From Dillenia suffruticosa (Eukaryota; Streptophyta; Magnoliopsida; Dilleniales; Dilleniaceae), in NCBI GenBank assembly GCA_033439265.1, contig JAVTVX010000010.1, positions 21,131,056-21,195,055 of the forward strand: a DNA stretch of 64,000 nt, read 5' to 3'. The position numbers and the translations under genes are program-made. The notes beneath the pieces are model-generated. The model ran no database searches. It was given only the letters and a program-made list of their open reading frames with translations, and was not told where the DNA came from. Below are positions 11,592-23,640 of this stretch, one piece after another. The first letter of the stretch is position 1. Each line of letters starts with the position of its first letter.

Positions 11592-13277
11592 ATGGATCCG
11601 TCTAACACACAACACCAGGTAAGATTATTGACTATGATGATGATGAGTGTTTTCCATCAGCTAAAGAAAACCCTCTCTTTTTTTTCTTTTTTAGTGTTCT
11701 AACTTTACTTCTTAGATCTCTTTGGTTTCCTTTTTCTTTTGATTTTCCCCTCTTTCCAGTGATCATGGGATTTAAAAGGGTCTGATTTCAATAAATACTC
11801 AAAAAGCATAAAACGTTTCATAGTTCTATCAAAGTTTTCTTCATTTTAGGTCTCTCAAAAAGATGTTCAATTTTTTTTTTTTTTTTTGAGTTTCATTCTC
11901 TAGTGAATACCCAATTTGCATTTCCTGTTCAGAAAGTTGGTTTTTTTTTTTTTTTTTTTGCTTTTTTAAGTTTGATTACGTATAATAATTTGTGCTTCCA
12001 ATATCATAATAATTTGAATTTGGTTTTTCCTTAAAAAAGAATGTTCAACCATTCCTCAGAATTCTAATTTCTTAATCTTTACTCTTCTTTCTTCCCCAAG
12101 AGTCGTAGAATTCTTCATAGTAGGAGGAACTGAATTTTCCTTTTATTTGTTGATTGGAATCTTAATGAAAAAGCAAGACAAAAGATGAAGAATGACAAAA
12201 ATCTCTCGAATTTCCTGATGACGTTCCAAAGATTATGTTTTTATGTCTCAAATAACCTTAGAGATGCAACCCATATGTTTTTTTTTTTTCTTTAACATCA
12301 AATTTGTATAATTTAACTTTGTTATTGTTCTTTCAATTCAGGAAATGGATGCACATTCTCTAGAGAACATGTTGGTTTGTTCAAAAAATCAACAAGAGAA
12401 AAAACCAAGACCACAACCAGAACAAGCATTGAAATGCCCAAGATGTGATTCAGTTAACACCAAGTTTTGCTACTACAACAACTACAGCCTCTCTCAACCA
12501 AGATACTTTTGCAAGGCATGTAGGAGGTATTGGACAAAAGGGGGCACACTGAGAAATGTTCCGGTGGGTGGAGGGTGCAGGAAAAACAAAAGATCCTCCT
12601 CATCATCTTCTTCATCAGCAAAAAGATCACAAGATCAACCACCACTCATCACAACCAACCCCAACAGCAACCCTCTAGCTGTTACCATCCCACCTCTAAC
12701 TTATGACTCCAATGACCTAACTCTTGCATTTGCCAGACTCCAAAAGAGACAGTTGGGATTTGATGAGAATGAAAATATTTCTATTTTGGGAAATCTCAAC
12801 AATTCCAATACCAATTGTGATCTTCTTGGAAACCCAATGCTCAATCCATCATCAAATCCTACCTTTCTTGATTCACTAAGGCATGGGTTTCTCGAATCCC
12901 AAAATGGGTATCAGAATTTCAACTACTATGGGATGGGAAATGGAAGCTGCATGAGTGAAGTTGATAATGGTTGTGGTGGGAATATGGGTGTTGGTGAAGA
13001 GATGATGTTTCCCTATGATGGAGATCATCACTTGAATGGGGGTGCAACCACCACGACATCAGCTGTGACAGTGACCACAATGAAGCAAGAGTTTTCCGGT
13101 GGAAGATCAGAAAATGAACACAACAAGATTTTGTGGGGATTTCCTTGGCAAATTAATGGAGTAGATCATCATCATGGAGGGAATATCATGGGTGAGATTG
13201 ATAATTCAAATAGAGAGAGTTGGAATGGAATTGCTAATCCCTCTTGGCATGGTCTTCTAAATAGTCCTCTCATGTAG
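11592..13277 (+). CDS. DOF-type zinc-finger transcription factor (TMO6/DOF6-like)
   Basis: Two coding exons: 11592-11618 (27 nt, ending CAG|gtaaga) and 12342-13277 (after ttcaattcag). They join in phase to give 320 residues. The DOF domain spans about residues 39-95. Its CX2CX21CX2C zinc finger uses Cys41, Cys44, Cys66 and Cys69, followed by the [18 protein letters not shown] signature. DOF proteins are plant-specific nuclear regulators that bind AAAG cores. A Lys/Arg-Ser-rich stretch just after the domain may serve in nuclear import. The rest is low-complexity (Asn, Gly, Thr), and the C terminus ends in a [10 protein letters not shown] motif shared by a DOF subgroup. Position between DEN1-like and ICR-like genes parallels Arabidopsis DOF5.3 (TMO6). 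The ATG at 12345 is an internal alternative; the upstream exon is preferred because it splices in frame and carries a good donor. Confidence 0.93.
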
Positions 13278-14652
13278 GTTTCATTTTTTTCTTTGTTTCT
13301 TGTTCTCTCATGAAGCGACAAAGACGAATTTATGGGGTTTTATCGTGTTTCCTAAATGATGCTAAAAGATTTTCATAGTAGCTATCTTTTAAATTTTGTA
13401 TTAGAAATGTGATTCACCTGAATCGTGTACCTCTATTCTCTTTTCTTCCTTTCTTATTTTCCTTGTCTTTTGTTTTTGTTTTTTTTTTTAATTGTTGATT
13501 AATTTACTGATGAAACATGAGAGATTTGTTTGTTCTCTTCAAAATTATGTGGAATACATGTTTATAGAGTTTTCTACTAGTACTCCTTCACCATGTTATA
13601 ATTGGGAGTTTATAGTTCTTAATGTATAAACTAACTGTTTTACTATCTAGCTAACCCATTAATCATCACAGATTAACTAAATTATTAACCCGTATTAACA
13701 CCACTAGTTAATTAACCAAATTACTTCATTTTTAGTCGGTGTTTATGCATCTCACTTAAGTTCCTTGAATCGATAGACAAAACATACGTACAGTTTAGTA
13801 AATAAGGATATTTTTTTTATAATTTTTATGAGTATTAGTTTTGATGATTAATAATCGTTTGATCCATCATCTAATAGTTTTAATCATTCTATATTTTTTT
13901 TACAAAAAATTTGAAGGAAACCAGACAAATAAATGAGAATAGAGGGGACTGGACCAGAGTAAGTTCGAGCGGCCTGTTTTATACCCAGTATTTAAGAGAA
14001 TATTGAAAGGAGAATGAGAGCGACATTTCACAGTCTTGCCAATCTGAACTCTCTGAAATTTTAAAAAGGATGGAGCAGGAATTTGGGTTTGAACGTGGAA
14101 GGTGTGGATGTGGTGTTTTCAAGAAATTCTGTCCATGATTGCTACTGATATTTCGGTTGGATTCTGAAGGAATATAATAATGGAATTCCGGAACAGTGTA
14201 TTTGAATTATTTAATAATCATAGTCCGGGTGTGGATTTCACTGTTTCACATTATTCCAAGTCCCTTTAGATTTAGAATTTGGAATTTCAGTGTTGGAAGG
14301 CAAAAGAGAGAGAGGGAGAGAGAGAGAGAGAGAGAGAGACAGAGCGCGCACCAATTTCGGAATGGATTTTCTTGTCTCTACCAAACCAAATCCAATATAG
14401 GATTTGGGCGTGAAGAGAATAGTGGGTAGGAACAGTCTCTGTTTTTTCTTCACTTACTTTTGTTTGAATATTTCAATTCGGCAGTGGGCTTTGGTTTGCA
14501 ATTGCAATGCATGTTTTAGTTTCGCTGCTCCTTTTTGACAAGGTCACCAACTAGGGCTGCCTTATGAAATGACACAATTGCCATTCACGAATAACCATCA
14601 AAACTATGAAATGACAGAATGGCCCAAAGGGCCCGTTTGGAGAACGACCAGA
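13278..14652. other. 3' region of the DOF gene and intergenic DNA
   Basis: The 3' untranslated region probably runs to about 13500. Beyond it is AT-rich DNA with a GA-rich tract at about 14305-14340. No gene is seen. Confidence 0.5.
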
Positions 14653-14847
14653 TCAAATTTTTTTGGGTACCTTGGCTTCGCCACCGTCTGATACCCAGAG
14701 TTTCACCCTGATTAATCTCGATCTCTACAGGACTCATTTTCGGGACGGATCTCCCAATATTATTTTTTTCGTGTCCAGAGAGAGTCGAACTCTTAACCTG
14801 ATTAATTAACGAATGTGTTCATCCCATTTACGTCAACAGATGTCGAT
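14653..14847 (-). mobile_element. SINE, minus orientation, imperfect target-site duplication
   Basis: The element starts on the plus strand with a T-run (its A tail on the minus strand). On the minus strand it carries gagttcgactctc, a good B box. Imperfect flanking repeats (agaacgaccaga 14641-14652 and agaacaaccaca 14848-14859, 10 of 12) fit an old target-site duplication. The 195-bp length and the segments gggagatc, gattaatcagg and agccaaggtac match the elements at 10159-10352 and 17372-17575. Confidence 0.65.
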
Positions 14848-14859
14848 AGAACAACCACA

Positions 14860-15232
14860 CGATGGTACCGCATGAGGAATGCTTTCGGAAATTCAGGTTT
14901 TCCAACCACCTAGGATCTTATTTAATATTTTAGAATCAAATAGCTTATTATAGAACATCAGCACTATAATTACAATTTAATTAATAAAACATGCACTTTT
15001 GTGAGTAAAATTTTAAAGTATCAAGAAAATACTAAATTTAGCATCTTTGCGGCTAACTATGTTTATTTAATTTTTCAATTGTTTAAAATTTTAATATATT
15101 TTGATTATCGGACAAGTAGATATAGTTTGATGTTTAGTATATTGGTAGTTATATAGGAAAAGATGATCACTCATAATGGAACGCTGACCTTAAAGATCTC
15201 ATAGGTGAGTATGTTTGTCCTTTGCAACATTG
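14860..15232. other. Intergenic, AT-rich, no supported gene
   Basis: AT-rich sequence between two SINEs; no coding or RNA signal seen. Confidence 0.5.
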
Positions 15233-15247
15233 AATAGCAAATAAAAC

Positions 15248-15436
15248 CCTTTTTTTTTATACCATGGTTAGACCATCAACCCAATATTCGAGAATTCGTC
15301 AGACTAATCTGAGTCGATCGTTTGCAGGGCCCAATTGAGAGGATAGATCTCCCAGCGTTGATTTTTTCATTCCCATGGGAGATCGAACTCCCAACCATGA
15401 TTAAGGGGTGCTAGTCCCGAACCAACCGATAAAAAA
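15248..15436 (-). mobile_element. SINE, minus orientation, 15-bp target-site duplication
   Basis: A 189-bp element is flanked by a perfect 15-bp repeat (aatagcaaataaaac) at 15233-15247 and 15437-15451. The T-run at 15250-15258 is the A tail of a minus-strand insertion. On that strand a B-box-like gggagttcgatctccc is present. Internal segments (gggagatct, gattagt) resemble the elements at 14653 and 17372, so it belongs to the same or a sister family. Confidence 0.8.
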
Positions 15437-15451
15437 AATAGCAAATAAAAC

Positions 15452-17163
15452 TATGTAACTTGGCATTACTAGTTTGGCATAATCAATGGACGTCCATCTG
15501 CGAGAAGTTGACATTTGAAACTTGGGTAAGTTGATTTTCATGAGAATGGTGGTCCTGTAAGGTGCAACTTCATCTTTAGTATATTCTCACTTAGTGCTAC
15601 CACAGTCACGCACCATCAAAGAAGACGGAGAATATGGCTTTTGTTGCAACCAGTGTGTCTTCTAAACAAAATTTTACCCAAAATTGGCTGGCCAAAGACA
15701 GAAAAAGACAAGGGTATCTCTTATTTACTTCAAAGCCAAGCCATTCTTTTGTCAACTAGCACTAAAAGACTTGTCTATCACATTGTTCATCTGTGTTTTA
15801 TAACGTGCATCAATTGTTATAGCACTTCCAACATCTATTGTGGGCTCATACCTGATCCTTTTAAGCCCGGAAGGTAGTGGGGTTTACGGGGGCTCACCGT
15901 TCTTCCTTTGCTAGCGTAGATTGGGAGAGTTTCTTCTAAATTAGATTTGATAATACTCGGACTATATTAATTAGAATATAAATCTAAATACTAGATGGTC
16001 ATAAAAGGAGGGGGGACACCCCAGCGCAGGTGCTATGAGGACATAGTTCTTTCACTTGGGAGAGGTAAAATACTAGATGGTCCAGCCCAAGCTTGTGGCT
16101 GTGGGCACCATCTGGGCTAAAGTAGGGAGGAACTTTGCTCTGTTCATACAAGGAGCGCTCATGGTGCAGCGCACTACAGGATGTTAGAATTATGTCAACT
16201 CCAGGAACTCCTATTACAAAACTAAATCTTAGTGAGATGAGCCCCACAAGACGGTGTCTTTGTCACCTAACTCCGCCACACGACCATGAGAAGTCCTTGT
16301 GAAAGTACTTGTTTGACCTGATATCACAGGTTCTTGTCATTACCTATGGTAAGAGTTAGAAATTCTATTTTCCTTTAGCTGTAAAACTAATACAACTCTC
16401 TCAATAAATCAAAAGGAAAGCACTACAACCTTAGCCATTGAGGTTGATTGTTTTAACATTTACTTCTGATAATAGTTGCTAGTAACACAAATGACAAAGC
16501 CTTTTTAAGTTTTCCCAACTCTAACCAGGAATAGATAAATAAATCACACAAGCCTCAATGATGTCTCTCCTCTGCCCGAAATTGCCATAAGCAACTTCTC
16601 ACGGTGAAACGCTAAAAAGCTAGCAATACTAGAAATTAGGATAAACCAAACGCCAGGCATCATGATATCAAATTTTATGATGCAAGAGAACTAGCAAATA
16701 TGCAACTACTACAGACTCGAAAGCCAGTATGTCAATCCTATGTATCTTGTTTTCTGACATTAAATCTATGGGTTATTCTACCTTTTTTTTTTTTAGTATT
16801 TATAATAGCAAAATTTTGAATAATTAGGAGATGTTTTGGCCACCATCCTTAAATATCAAAATTCAGGAGAATGGTGGAAAATTCCTGACTTTGTACACTT
16901 AAAAATTCCAATTCAAGATAGGGTGGCGTGCAGCAGCAAGCGGCAGAGAGAAGCTGAGTGATCAAGACTTAGGAGACATCATAATCATACCAACTAGATC
17001 AAGAGACCCACACTTGACCTCACTTCAACACCACGAAGCTAGATTAGATCCAAAGGACTTGTATCCGCACAATCAATCACCTTCGGCCATGGAATTAACT
17101 AACATTCAATCAAACATAAGGTCTGCAACGTAAACCTACACCATGTGGTGCCTGAGGGCTAAG
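15452..17163. other. Intergenic, no supported gene
   Basis: Mixed-composition DNA without recognisable genes. The segment aatactagatggtc occurs twice (about 15987 and 16069), and the less AT-rich part at 15900-16330 may be a decayed transposable element. Downstream sequence to 17163 shows no feature I can name. Confidence 0.45.
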
Positions 17164-17173
17164 GGAGTTCTAT

Positions 17174-17264
17174 CCCCAATGAGACAATTTAATGATACAA
17201 ATTCCCTCCTGTGATGATCTCATATTCAAATCCTTGTATAACAAAAAAAACAAAGAAAAGAAAA
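17174..17264 (+). mobile_element. Short SINE-like element
   Basis: A 91-bp segment is flanked by ggagttctat at 17164-17173 and 17265-17274. It contains a B-box-like atattcaaatccttg and an A-rich tail (about 17243-17264). The element is short for a SINE and may be 5'-truncated. Confidence 0.5.
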
Positions 17265-17371
17265 GGAGTTCTATAATTTCAGACAGAAAAAAGGTTCTCT
17301 TTCTGGGCCTTGGGGGCCTCTTATTAGGGCACTGATGATCCACTAGCGGTAGCTATGTGCTTGCCTCTTTA

Positions 17372-17575
17372 CCGATGTGGGTTGGTTTAACTAGATGTGG
17401 AATTGCGTACTCTTAAGCATGACCGAGATTCGACTCCCGCCGAAAACATCAGGGCCTCATGTATGGATCGTTCTCCGTTGGGAGACCCGCCCTCCGAAAG
17501 AAACCACTGCAATGGTCAATCTAGATTAATCGGGACGACGATATCCCGGACATGGTACACAAAAAAAAAATAAAA
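17372..17575 (+). mobile_element. SINE with 15-bp target-site duplication
   Basis: A 204-bp element is flanked by gtgcttgcctcttta (17357-17371) and gtacttacctcttta (17576-17590), 13 of 15 matching. It carries a clear B box (gagattcgactcccg) and ends catggtacac followed by A10. Internal blocks (gggaga, gattaatcggg) are shared with the elements at 10159 and 14653. It sits about 600 bp beyond the 3' end of the minus-strand ICR-like gene. Confidence 0.78.
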
Positions 17576-17590
17576 GTACTTACCTCTTTA

Positions 17591-18200
17591 GGGGAGTTGG
17601 CTTTTGTACTTCGATTTGCTAGGACCAGCCAATAATAATCTTGTTGGGTTCCACCACAGTACAAGGAAAGCCCAATAATACAAATATACAAAAGTAAATA
17701 AATAGATCGAAGGGAACTCGGAATTAGGATCACCCATCGCAGGGCACTAAAATGTTAAAAACATTAAGCACCAGTCATGATGTCAAAACGTTGGATGCAA
17801 GAGAACCAGAAAGGTCGCTGTAAGGTTTTGTACCTTGCAGTAGATGAGACACAAGGAGAAATGCATTCATGGAATGCTTGCATACGACTACTACTGCCTT
17901 GAAAATTAAATCATGTATGCAGATAACAAATTTGAAGGGAGTTTATACTACCATTATACCAATCAGTAGGAAGCAATACAAAACAGTTCATAAGCGAAAG
18001 CAGTATGTTCAAGTTTCTCATTCTGACACAGAATCCCTCTCGAGGGAGAGAAGGAACTTTTAGGCTTTCTTTTAACACTTCTGGCACTTTGTTTGGTCCA
18101 TTCTTCAATCGTCTGCCAAAGGAATAAAATGTTCAATTAGTTGACCACCAGCAACTATAGAATAATCTGAACAAAGCAAACAATGTTTAACCTGGGATGT
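17591..18200. other. Intergenic and probable 3' untranslated region of the ICR-like gene
   Basis: No gene is seen. The part adjoining 18201 is probably the 3' untranslated region of the minus-strand ICR-like gene. An intron in it is possible: on the minus strand, plus-strand position ~18187 offers a ccaggtt donor-like site just after the stop. Confidence 0.4.
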
Positions 18201-21200
18201 CTATTTCTGGGGCTTCTTCCAGAAAATTCCAATCTTCTTTAACATGTTTCCATTTTTCTTCTTCAGTAAATCATCGTCCAAGTCCTCCAAGTATGGAGAG
18301 CCAAGCTTCCTGGTGAATGGATCACAATTTCCATCCAATGATCCAGTTCTCTCCACAAACTTCCCATTGTTTCCAACCGAAAGCATTGCAGCAGCTGCCT
18401 CAGCAGCCTTCCTCCACTGGTCAGACTGCACCTTTAGCCTTCTCAACTCAGCCTCCATCTCAGCATTTGCAGCCTGTGCAGCCTCGAGCTGCTCAGCTGC
18501 TCGTGCAGCTTTTCTGTTGCTCTTATCCGCCTCCTCTGCCACGTATCCAAGCTTCATCAGAGCTTCTCGTTCTGTAGCTTTTGCAGCCTCCAATTCTGCA
18601 ACAACAATTTTTGCTTTATCACCATCAGTCTCCCTCTTGCTGACTTCGAACTTCAGCATCTCATTTTCCTCCAAAATATTCTGCAACTCCGTCTCCTTAT
18701 CCATTAAGTTCGCCTTCAACTCTGCAATATTTTCCTTCAATTTCATCAGCTCAGAAATGAATTCATGTTCTTTCTGGGATGAGAGGTTTTCGACCTTAGA
18801 ATTCAGTTCCTCATTTTCTTCAACTATTCCCTGCAATTCAGTTTCCTTGTCCATTAAGTTTGCTTTCAACTCCTCAATATCTGCTTTTGCTTTCTTTAGT
18901 TCCTCAGCGAGCACAGACTCTCTCAGAGTTGATGCCAACTTTATCTGCTCTACTTGCTGATGAGCACCACTTATCTGTACTGTGCTCTGTATTTGTTCTT
19001 CGTGGTATCCAATCTCAGACTTTTCTAGTGCAGATCTCAAGTGCCCAACCTCAGAGTTCAAGTGTTTGAGCTCTGTCTCAAGGTCAGTTGACACCTCAAC
19101 ACTTTGAATTTCTCTGACATCCTGGCTGCATTTATTATCACCTGAGCTATTGTCATGACCACCACAGGCATTAACGAGATCTGCCTGGAGTTTGCTCACA
19201 AGTCCTTCCAGTACATTTACACTTGCCCTTGACTGGTCCAATTCTAAAGCTATGGAATTGTAGGCCTCCCTGGCCCTATTACCATCCACCTTAAGCATTT
19301 CTACTGTTTTCTTTGCCATTTCTAATTGCAGGAGTGTTTCACTAGCAAGAGCTTGAGCCTTGTTTTCTGATTCTCTGCAATCCTTTAATTGGGTTTTCAT
19401 GTTCTCAACAAGTGAAAGAGTTTCTGCAAGTTTCTTTTTTAAAGTCTCAAGCTCAACATATTCCGATTCTGCATGTTTTGGTTGTGCTGCTTCAGATTCA
19501 GGTACCATCTCAAGCTGGACCTTGAGCCTCTGGATTTCAGCCAAGGCAGATGCCAAGGCACCAGAGTCATTGGAATGTTTCTGTTGCACAGCCTTGAGTT
19601 CAGACTGACATGCTTTATCTCGCTCTTGTGATACCTTTTGGATCTCAATTAGCCGAGATTCTTCAGAAGCAGATAACTCTTGTAGCTGCTTTTGGGTCGC
19701 TTCAACCTTGGAGGACATGGCCAAGTGCTGCTTCTTGGAATCCTCGACCTCCTGCTGTGCTTGCCTCTTGCATGATTCTGATGAATTGAGCTGGTCCTTA
19801 ACTTTTTTTAAATCCTCCTGAAGTTGAGAAATTTGACACTCCACCTCTGAGACTCTGCTAAGTCGCTTTTTCTAGTGGTTGAAAAACAGAAAAATGAATT
19901 ACACAGTATCAGAAACTATTACTTTATATCTGCATAAACTATGAATTAAATACTAAAACCGGGAGGATTGGGAGCAGCTACTGATAGCACAGGCAGTGCA
20001 GACAGCTGTGTCCAGACAGATTTTTGTTTTCTTTAAATTCCATATGAACTGAGAAGCATAGCAGTGAAATCATGAAATCAGCACTAGAAGAGGACAAAGC
20101 AAACATAAGTTTATTCAGGCTACCTAATAAACATCTAATCGGAAGCAAACAAGAGTGATTTATGTGATTAAGAGCTTAATAGATGCATGTGAGAAATAGT
20201 ATTTTTGCCATAATTGAATAACTTAGGACCATAGCATGTCTGCTAGCATTAGAACCCCTTAGAGAATGCTTCAAGTTTCTAAGTATTCTAGCTTCCCGGT
20301 CAAGTATACTGCAGCATGCAATGTTAGTTATATTGAGCATCAGTTACCGGACTTCTTGGTGACCTGCGCTCGGTGACTTTAGGGCTTCGATCTTTTGTCG
20401 CCCTACTGGATTGATTGGAAGAAGATGTAGAATCAGGCTCTGGCCCAGAATGCTTGAGCTGGCGTACACCTCGAGGAGATATTCTTTGAGGTACTTCTAC
20501 TGGCCTAGTTTTGCTGCATCAGTGAAATTGCTTCAATTTGGTCCACATAAAGCAATTAAAATTTCAGGGGCCTTATATTCTCAATTTCAAAAATAATAAA
20601 TAGGATGTCTAGTCATGATACAGACATTAATATCATGACTACATAGGTCACTACATATGAAATCACAAGGCCAGATTCTGCATCAGTTCAGACTATGCAA
20701 TTATTATATTCAGGGCCGTGGATTGTCTTAGGGTCAATTTCATTTTACCACCAGATCAAATGCATGGCCACTCTGGACCGACACTTTCAACCGACACTTT
20801 CAACGGAGAAACTGAATGAAATTGGTAACTGGGAAATATATATTGAAATGCAATTTTACTGTAAAGCTTGTAGAAGAGAAAAAAATGCTAATAACTCATT
20901 ATCCATTTCAGTATTTTTCAACAATTGCATCAAATTGTAAACTCCTAGACGCATATGATACATGAGCAAGATGTTAATTGTTGCTATAAATCAAACACAT
21001 CAATAAGCCGGATTTATGGCTTCTTCTGCAGAAATTTAGACCCTTTTTTTGATACGTTGGCCAGCTCTAGACTATGGTTCACTCTCAAATTTTCATCTGA
21101 CTAACCAAGATTACTGGATTATAGCCTCCTTATAGCTTCACCAATTGCCGTATATATGCTGTCTTACAATCCACGACACTTCTTAATTTAAAGCATACAG

Positions 21201-21736
21201 CATTGAAACTATTAATTCTATAAAAGCACCATGTAAGAAAAAGAAATCTTTCAAATTAAGTTTAAGGAACGTGTAGATCCCCCAAAACTTCCAGAGATGC
21301 CGAAGACTACACAAACTAATGCTAGGACTGGAAACAGCATGTCATGATGAGAATTGAACCATCCCAAAACCCCATGTTATTCCACAACAATTGTGGGGAC
21401 AATTTTGTCAGAGAAAGGAAAAACAAATTTGCAAAAAGAAAAAGGTTTGATTCTCAGAAAAAGACATTTTAACTTGACATTATAACAAATACTTACAGCT
21501 TCTACTCCAGCTTTAGGCATATTTGTTGTGTGTTTGTGGGAAAAGATATTTTCCGCTACATGCAAGCCAATTAGATAACTAACATGGAGATCAATATTTT
21601 ACTGAAATATCACACAACGAAAAGACAATGTATGGAACAAAGCATTGCCTTCAAGTTCAAAAACAAACTCATGAAAATACGAAACCACTAGGAACAAGCA
21701 TTTAAAAATGAGGTACCTTGCTTTTGGAGTCTGCAT
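18201..21736 (-). CDS. Interactor of constitutive active ROPs (ICR/RIP family), coiled-coil ROP effector
   Basis: Three coding exons on the minus strand: 21736-21717 (20 nt, encoding MQTPKA plus part of Ser), 20513-20348 (166 nt) and 19871-18201. Junction phases agree and the product is 618 residues, near the ~585 of Arabidopsis ICR2/ICR3. ICR proteins are scaffolds that bind active ROP GTPases at the plasma membrane or microtubules and affect polarity. The short conserved N terminus MQTPKAS is followed by a basic Ser/Pro-rich region (to about 66), then a long coiled coil. The QWRKAA motif starts near residue 547; in ICR1 this motif is needed for ROP binding. A basic C terminus ends [10 protein letters not shown]. 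Two near-identical blocks ([14 protein letters not shown]) lie about 50 residues apart. The large third exon alone reads through upstream to a GTG, which is not the start. Introns are 476 and 1203 bp. Confidence 0.9.
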
Positions 21737-23640
21737 TGTTTTCTTCGTTTGGTTTACCTCTCTTTTCCTCCACTCACAAAAGAAAACCAGATTTTCCCAA
21801 GTTGGAATTGATTCGATTAATACAATGTGACCCACAAACCCTGCAAGAACCAGATGAACCACAAGTTGAGAAAGTGACAGAGAATGGAATCCCATGTGTA
21901 CAAACATCAAAATCATAAAGAAGTAATTGCAGAGCAAAGTGTCCTTGTCCTCAATGTAAATGCAAATCCAATCAAGCTTATGAACGTTTATATTGGCCCA
22001 CCAAAACCACATTTAAAGAAAATCCAGACCATGAACAATTACTACCTGCAAGAAACACTACCATTAATATGCAAATTCCCATCTAACTTTTACCCCCAAA
22101 TTGTGGGTCTGTCTTCAATTTTTTCACCCCCGATAAATACTTCACCTAGTTCGGTACTTATATGATATTTTCCATTTAAGCTGCACTTACTTTATCAACA
22201 GAAGACAGTACTTTATAACTTTGATAGTGATAAAACATTTTTATAATCTTCTCGTGTTATTGTGTCTGTTGTGCCCGTGTAAGTGTCAGTGTCCTACGCC
22301 TATAACTGCGTCTGTTCTTCAGAGACATTTCCCATTCATTCAAAACACATTATATGATAGAATTAATAACTTTTTTATAATTTTTCCATGTTGCATACGT
22401 ATGACTGTGCCTGTGCAGACATTTCCCAATTCATTCCACATACATTATTACTGAGATGGCTAGAGTTACCAACTGGGGCTCACTTCACACTTCACTCCAT
22501 TGACATTGATTAATATCTTGAAACAGAGTTGATGAGGCACCAGAGCAGTAGACAAGTTGGGTCAAATAAGTATAATTTTGGTTTCCACATGATGAGGGCA
22601 TTTTTGTAAATCCACACCCACCACCATTGCCGTGACTTTAGGGCACGAAATAGTAGAATATGCTCTATGGCCTTTGAAATTGGTTCATTACTTTTATATT
22701 ATAAATAAACAATCTGAACAGAAACAGAGAGAAAAGGATCAAAGGCTTCTCGTTCGTCGGATCCATGCGTGGCAGTTGAAAAATAAATCAGAAAAAAGAA
22801 CAAGAAGAAGAAGAAAAATGAAACAGGAATACAATGTTATCCAGAATCCTAGAAGAGCACATAAGCAAGTCGTTCCCTAGTGTTAGTGTTAAAACTGAGC
22901 ATGTACAGAAAAGTACAATGCTCAGGGCACCGATCTAAAATCAAAATTATGGTCTAAAACATGGTCAAAAACAATGTAGCTAACAACCGATGAATTCCTC
23001 CTTTTCATCTAGAGAGAGGGGGGAGGGAGGATTAAACTCACTTTTAGAGAGCTGAGAAGGAAAGAGGAAAAAAAGCAAAAGAAAGATAAAAGAATGCGAT
23101 CTATGGGGTCTAGGACTCAAAATAAACCTGCATTGTAACGTTAGGACAACTTTCATCGAATTAAGCATTCAGAGGAACTTGAAAACAGAAATTATTGGTT
23201 CTACAGAGAGAGAAAAGTGAACTAAACACTAAAATAGAAACACATCGAGGAAGACATTGGAGTGTTCGTGCGTCCGTTTATTCATATTCTTACCCTTGAA
23301 GATCTGAAGAGAGAGAGAGAGAGAGATGCGAGAGTTTCTGTTGAATGCTCCGCTTATTCTTCTTCCTCCTCTTCTTCGCTGCGCGCTTCCCAATGTCACT
23401 TTTGTCTTTCGAGAGGTCTATTAAATTTTTTGCGAATAGGGGAGGGACAGAAAAGAGTGCGTGTGCGCGCGTGAGCGACACAGGTGAATATCTACGAGAC
23501 GGCGAGAGAGAGAGAGAGGTGGAGGTTGACGTCCAAAATTTAATTCTTTTTAAAATCCGGTTTTGACGTCCGCTTCCGCATAATGCTTCCTGCCACTTTC
23601 CAACCGCGGCGTCGTGATTGGCGTTATGGGGATCTGGCAC
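21737..23640 (-). promoter_or_regulatory. Upstream / probable 5' leader region of the ICR-like gene
   Basis: No protein-coding gene is recognised. On the minus strand, (CT)n tracts at about 23305-23325 and 23503-23517 resemble those at other gene starts here and suggest that transcription begins near 23.3-23.6 kb, with a leader intron before the ATG at 21736. An imperfect duplication lies at 22238-22350 and 22372-22449. The splice sites of the leader cannot be assigned with confidence. Confidence 0.35.
22238..22449. repeat. Imperfect tandem duplication
   Basis: The segment containing cagacatttcccattcattc and its surroundings occurs twice, about 110 bp apart, each time preceded by ttttataat and a T/G-rich stretch. 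The copies differ at many positions. Confidence 0.5.

Noticed and set aside
14653..17575. tRNA genes suggested by GTTCGA-type B boxes
   Set aside because: The B boxes are followed by ~100 bp of unrelated sequence and A tails, and no acceptor stem or full cloverleaf can be formed; these are SINEs.
18244..18960. 238-residue plus-strand open frame
   Set aside because: It is antisense to the third exon of the ICR-like gene, with Ser/Phe-rich composition that mirrors the coiled-coil codons; no family resemblance.
21599..22012. 137-residue minus-strand open frame that contains MQTPKAR
   Set aside because: It reads through the 20-nt first ICR coding exon into the intron. MQTPKA is the true N terminus; the sequence before it is leader or intron, and what follows is past the GT donor.
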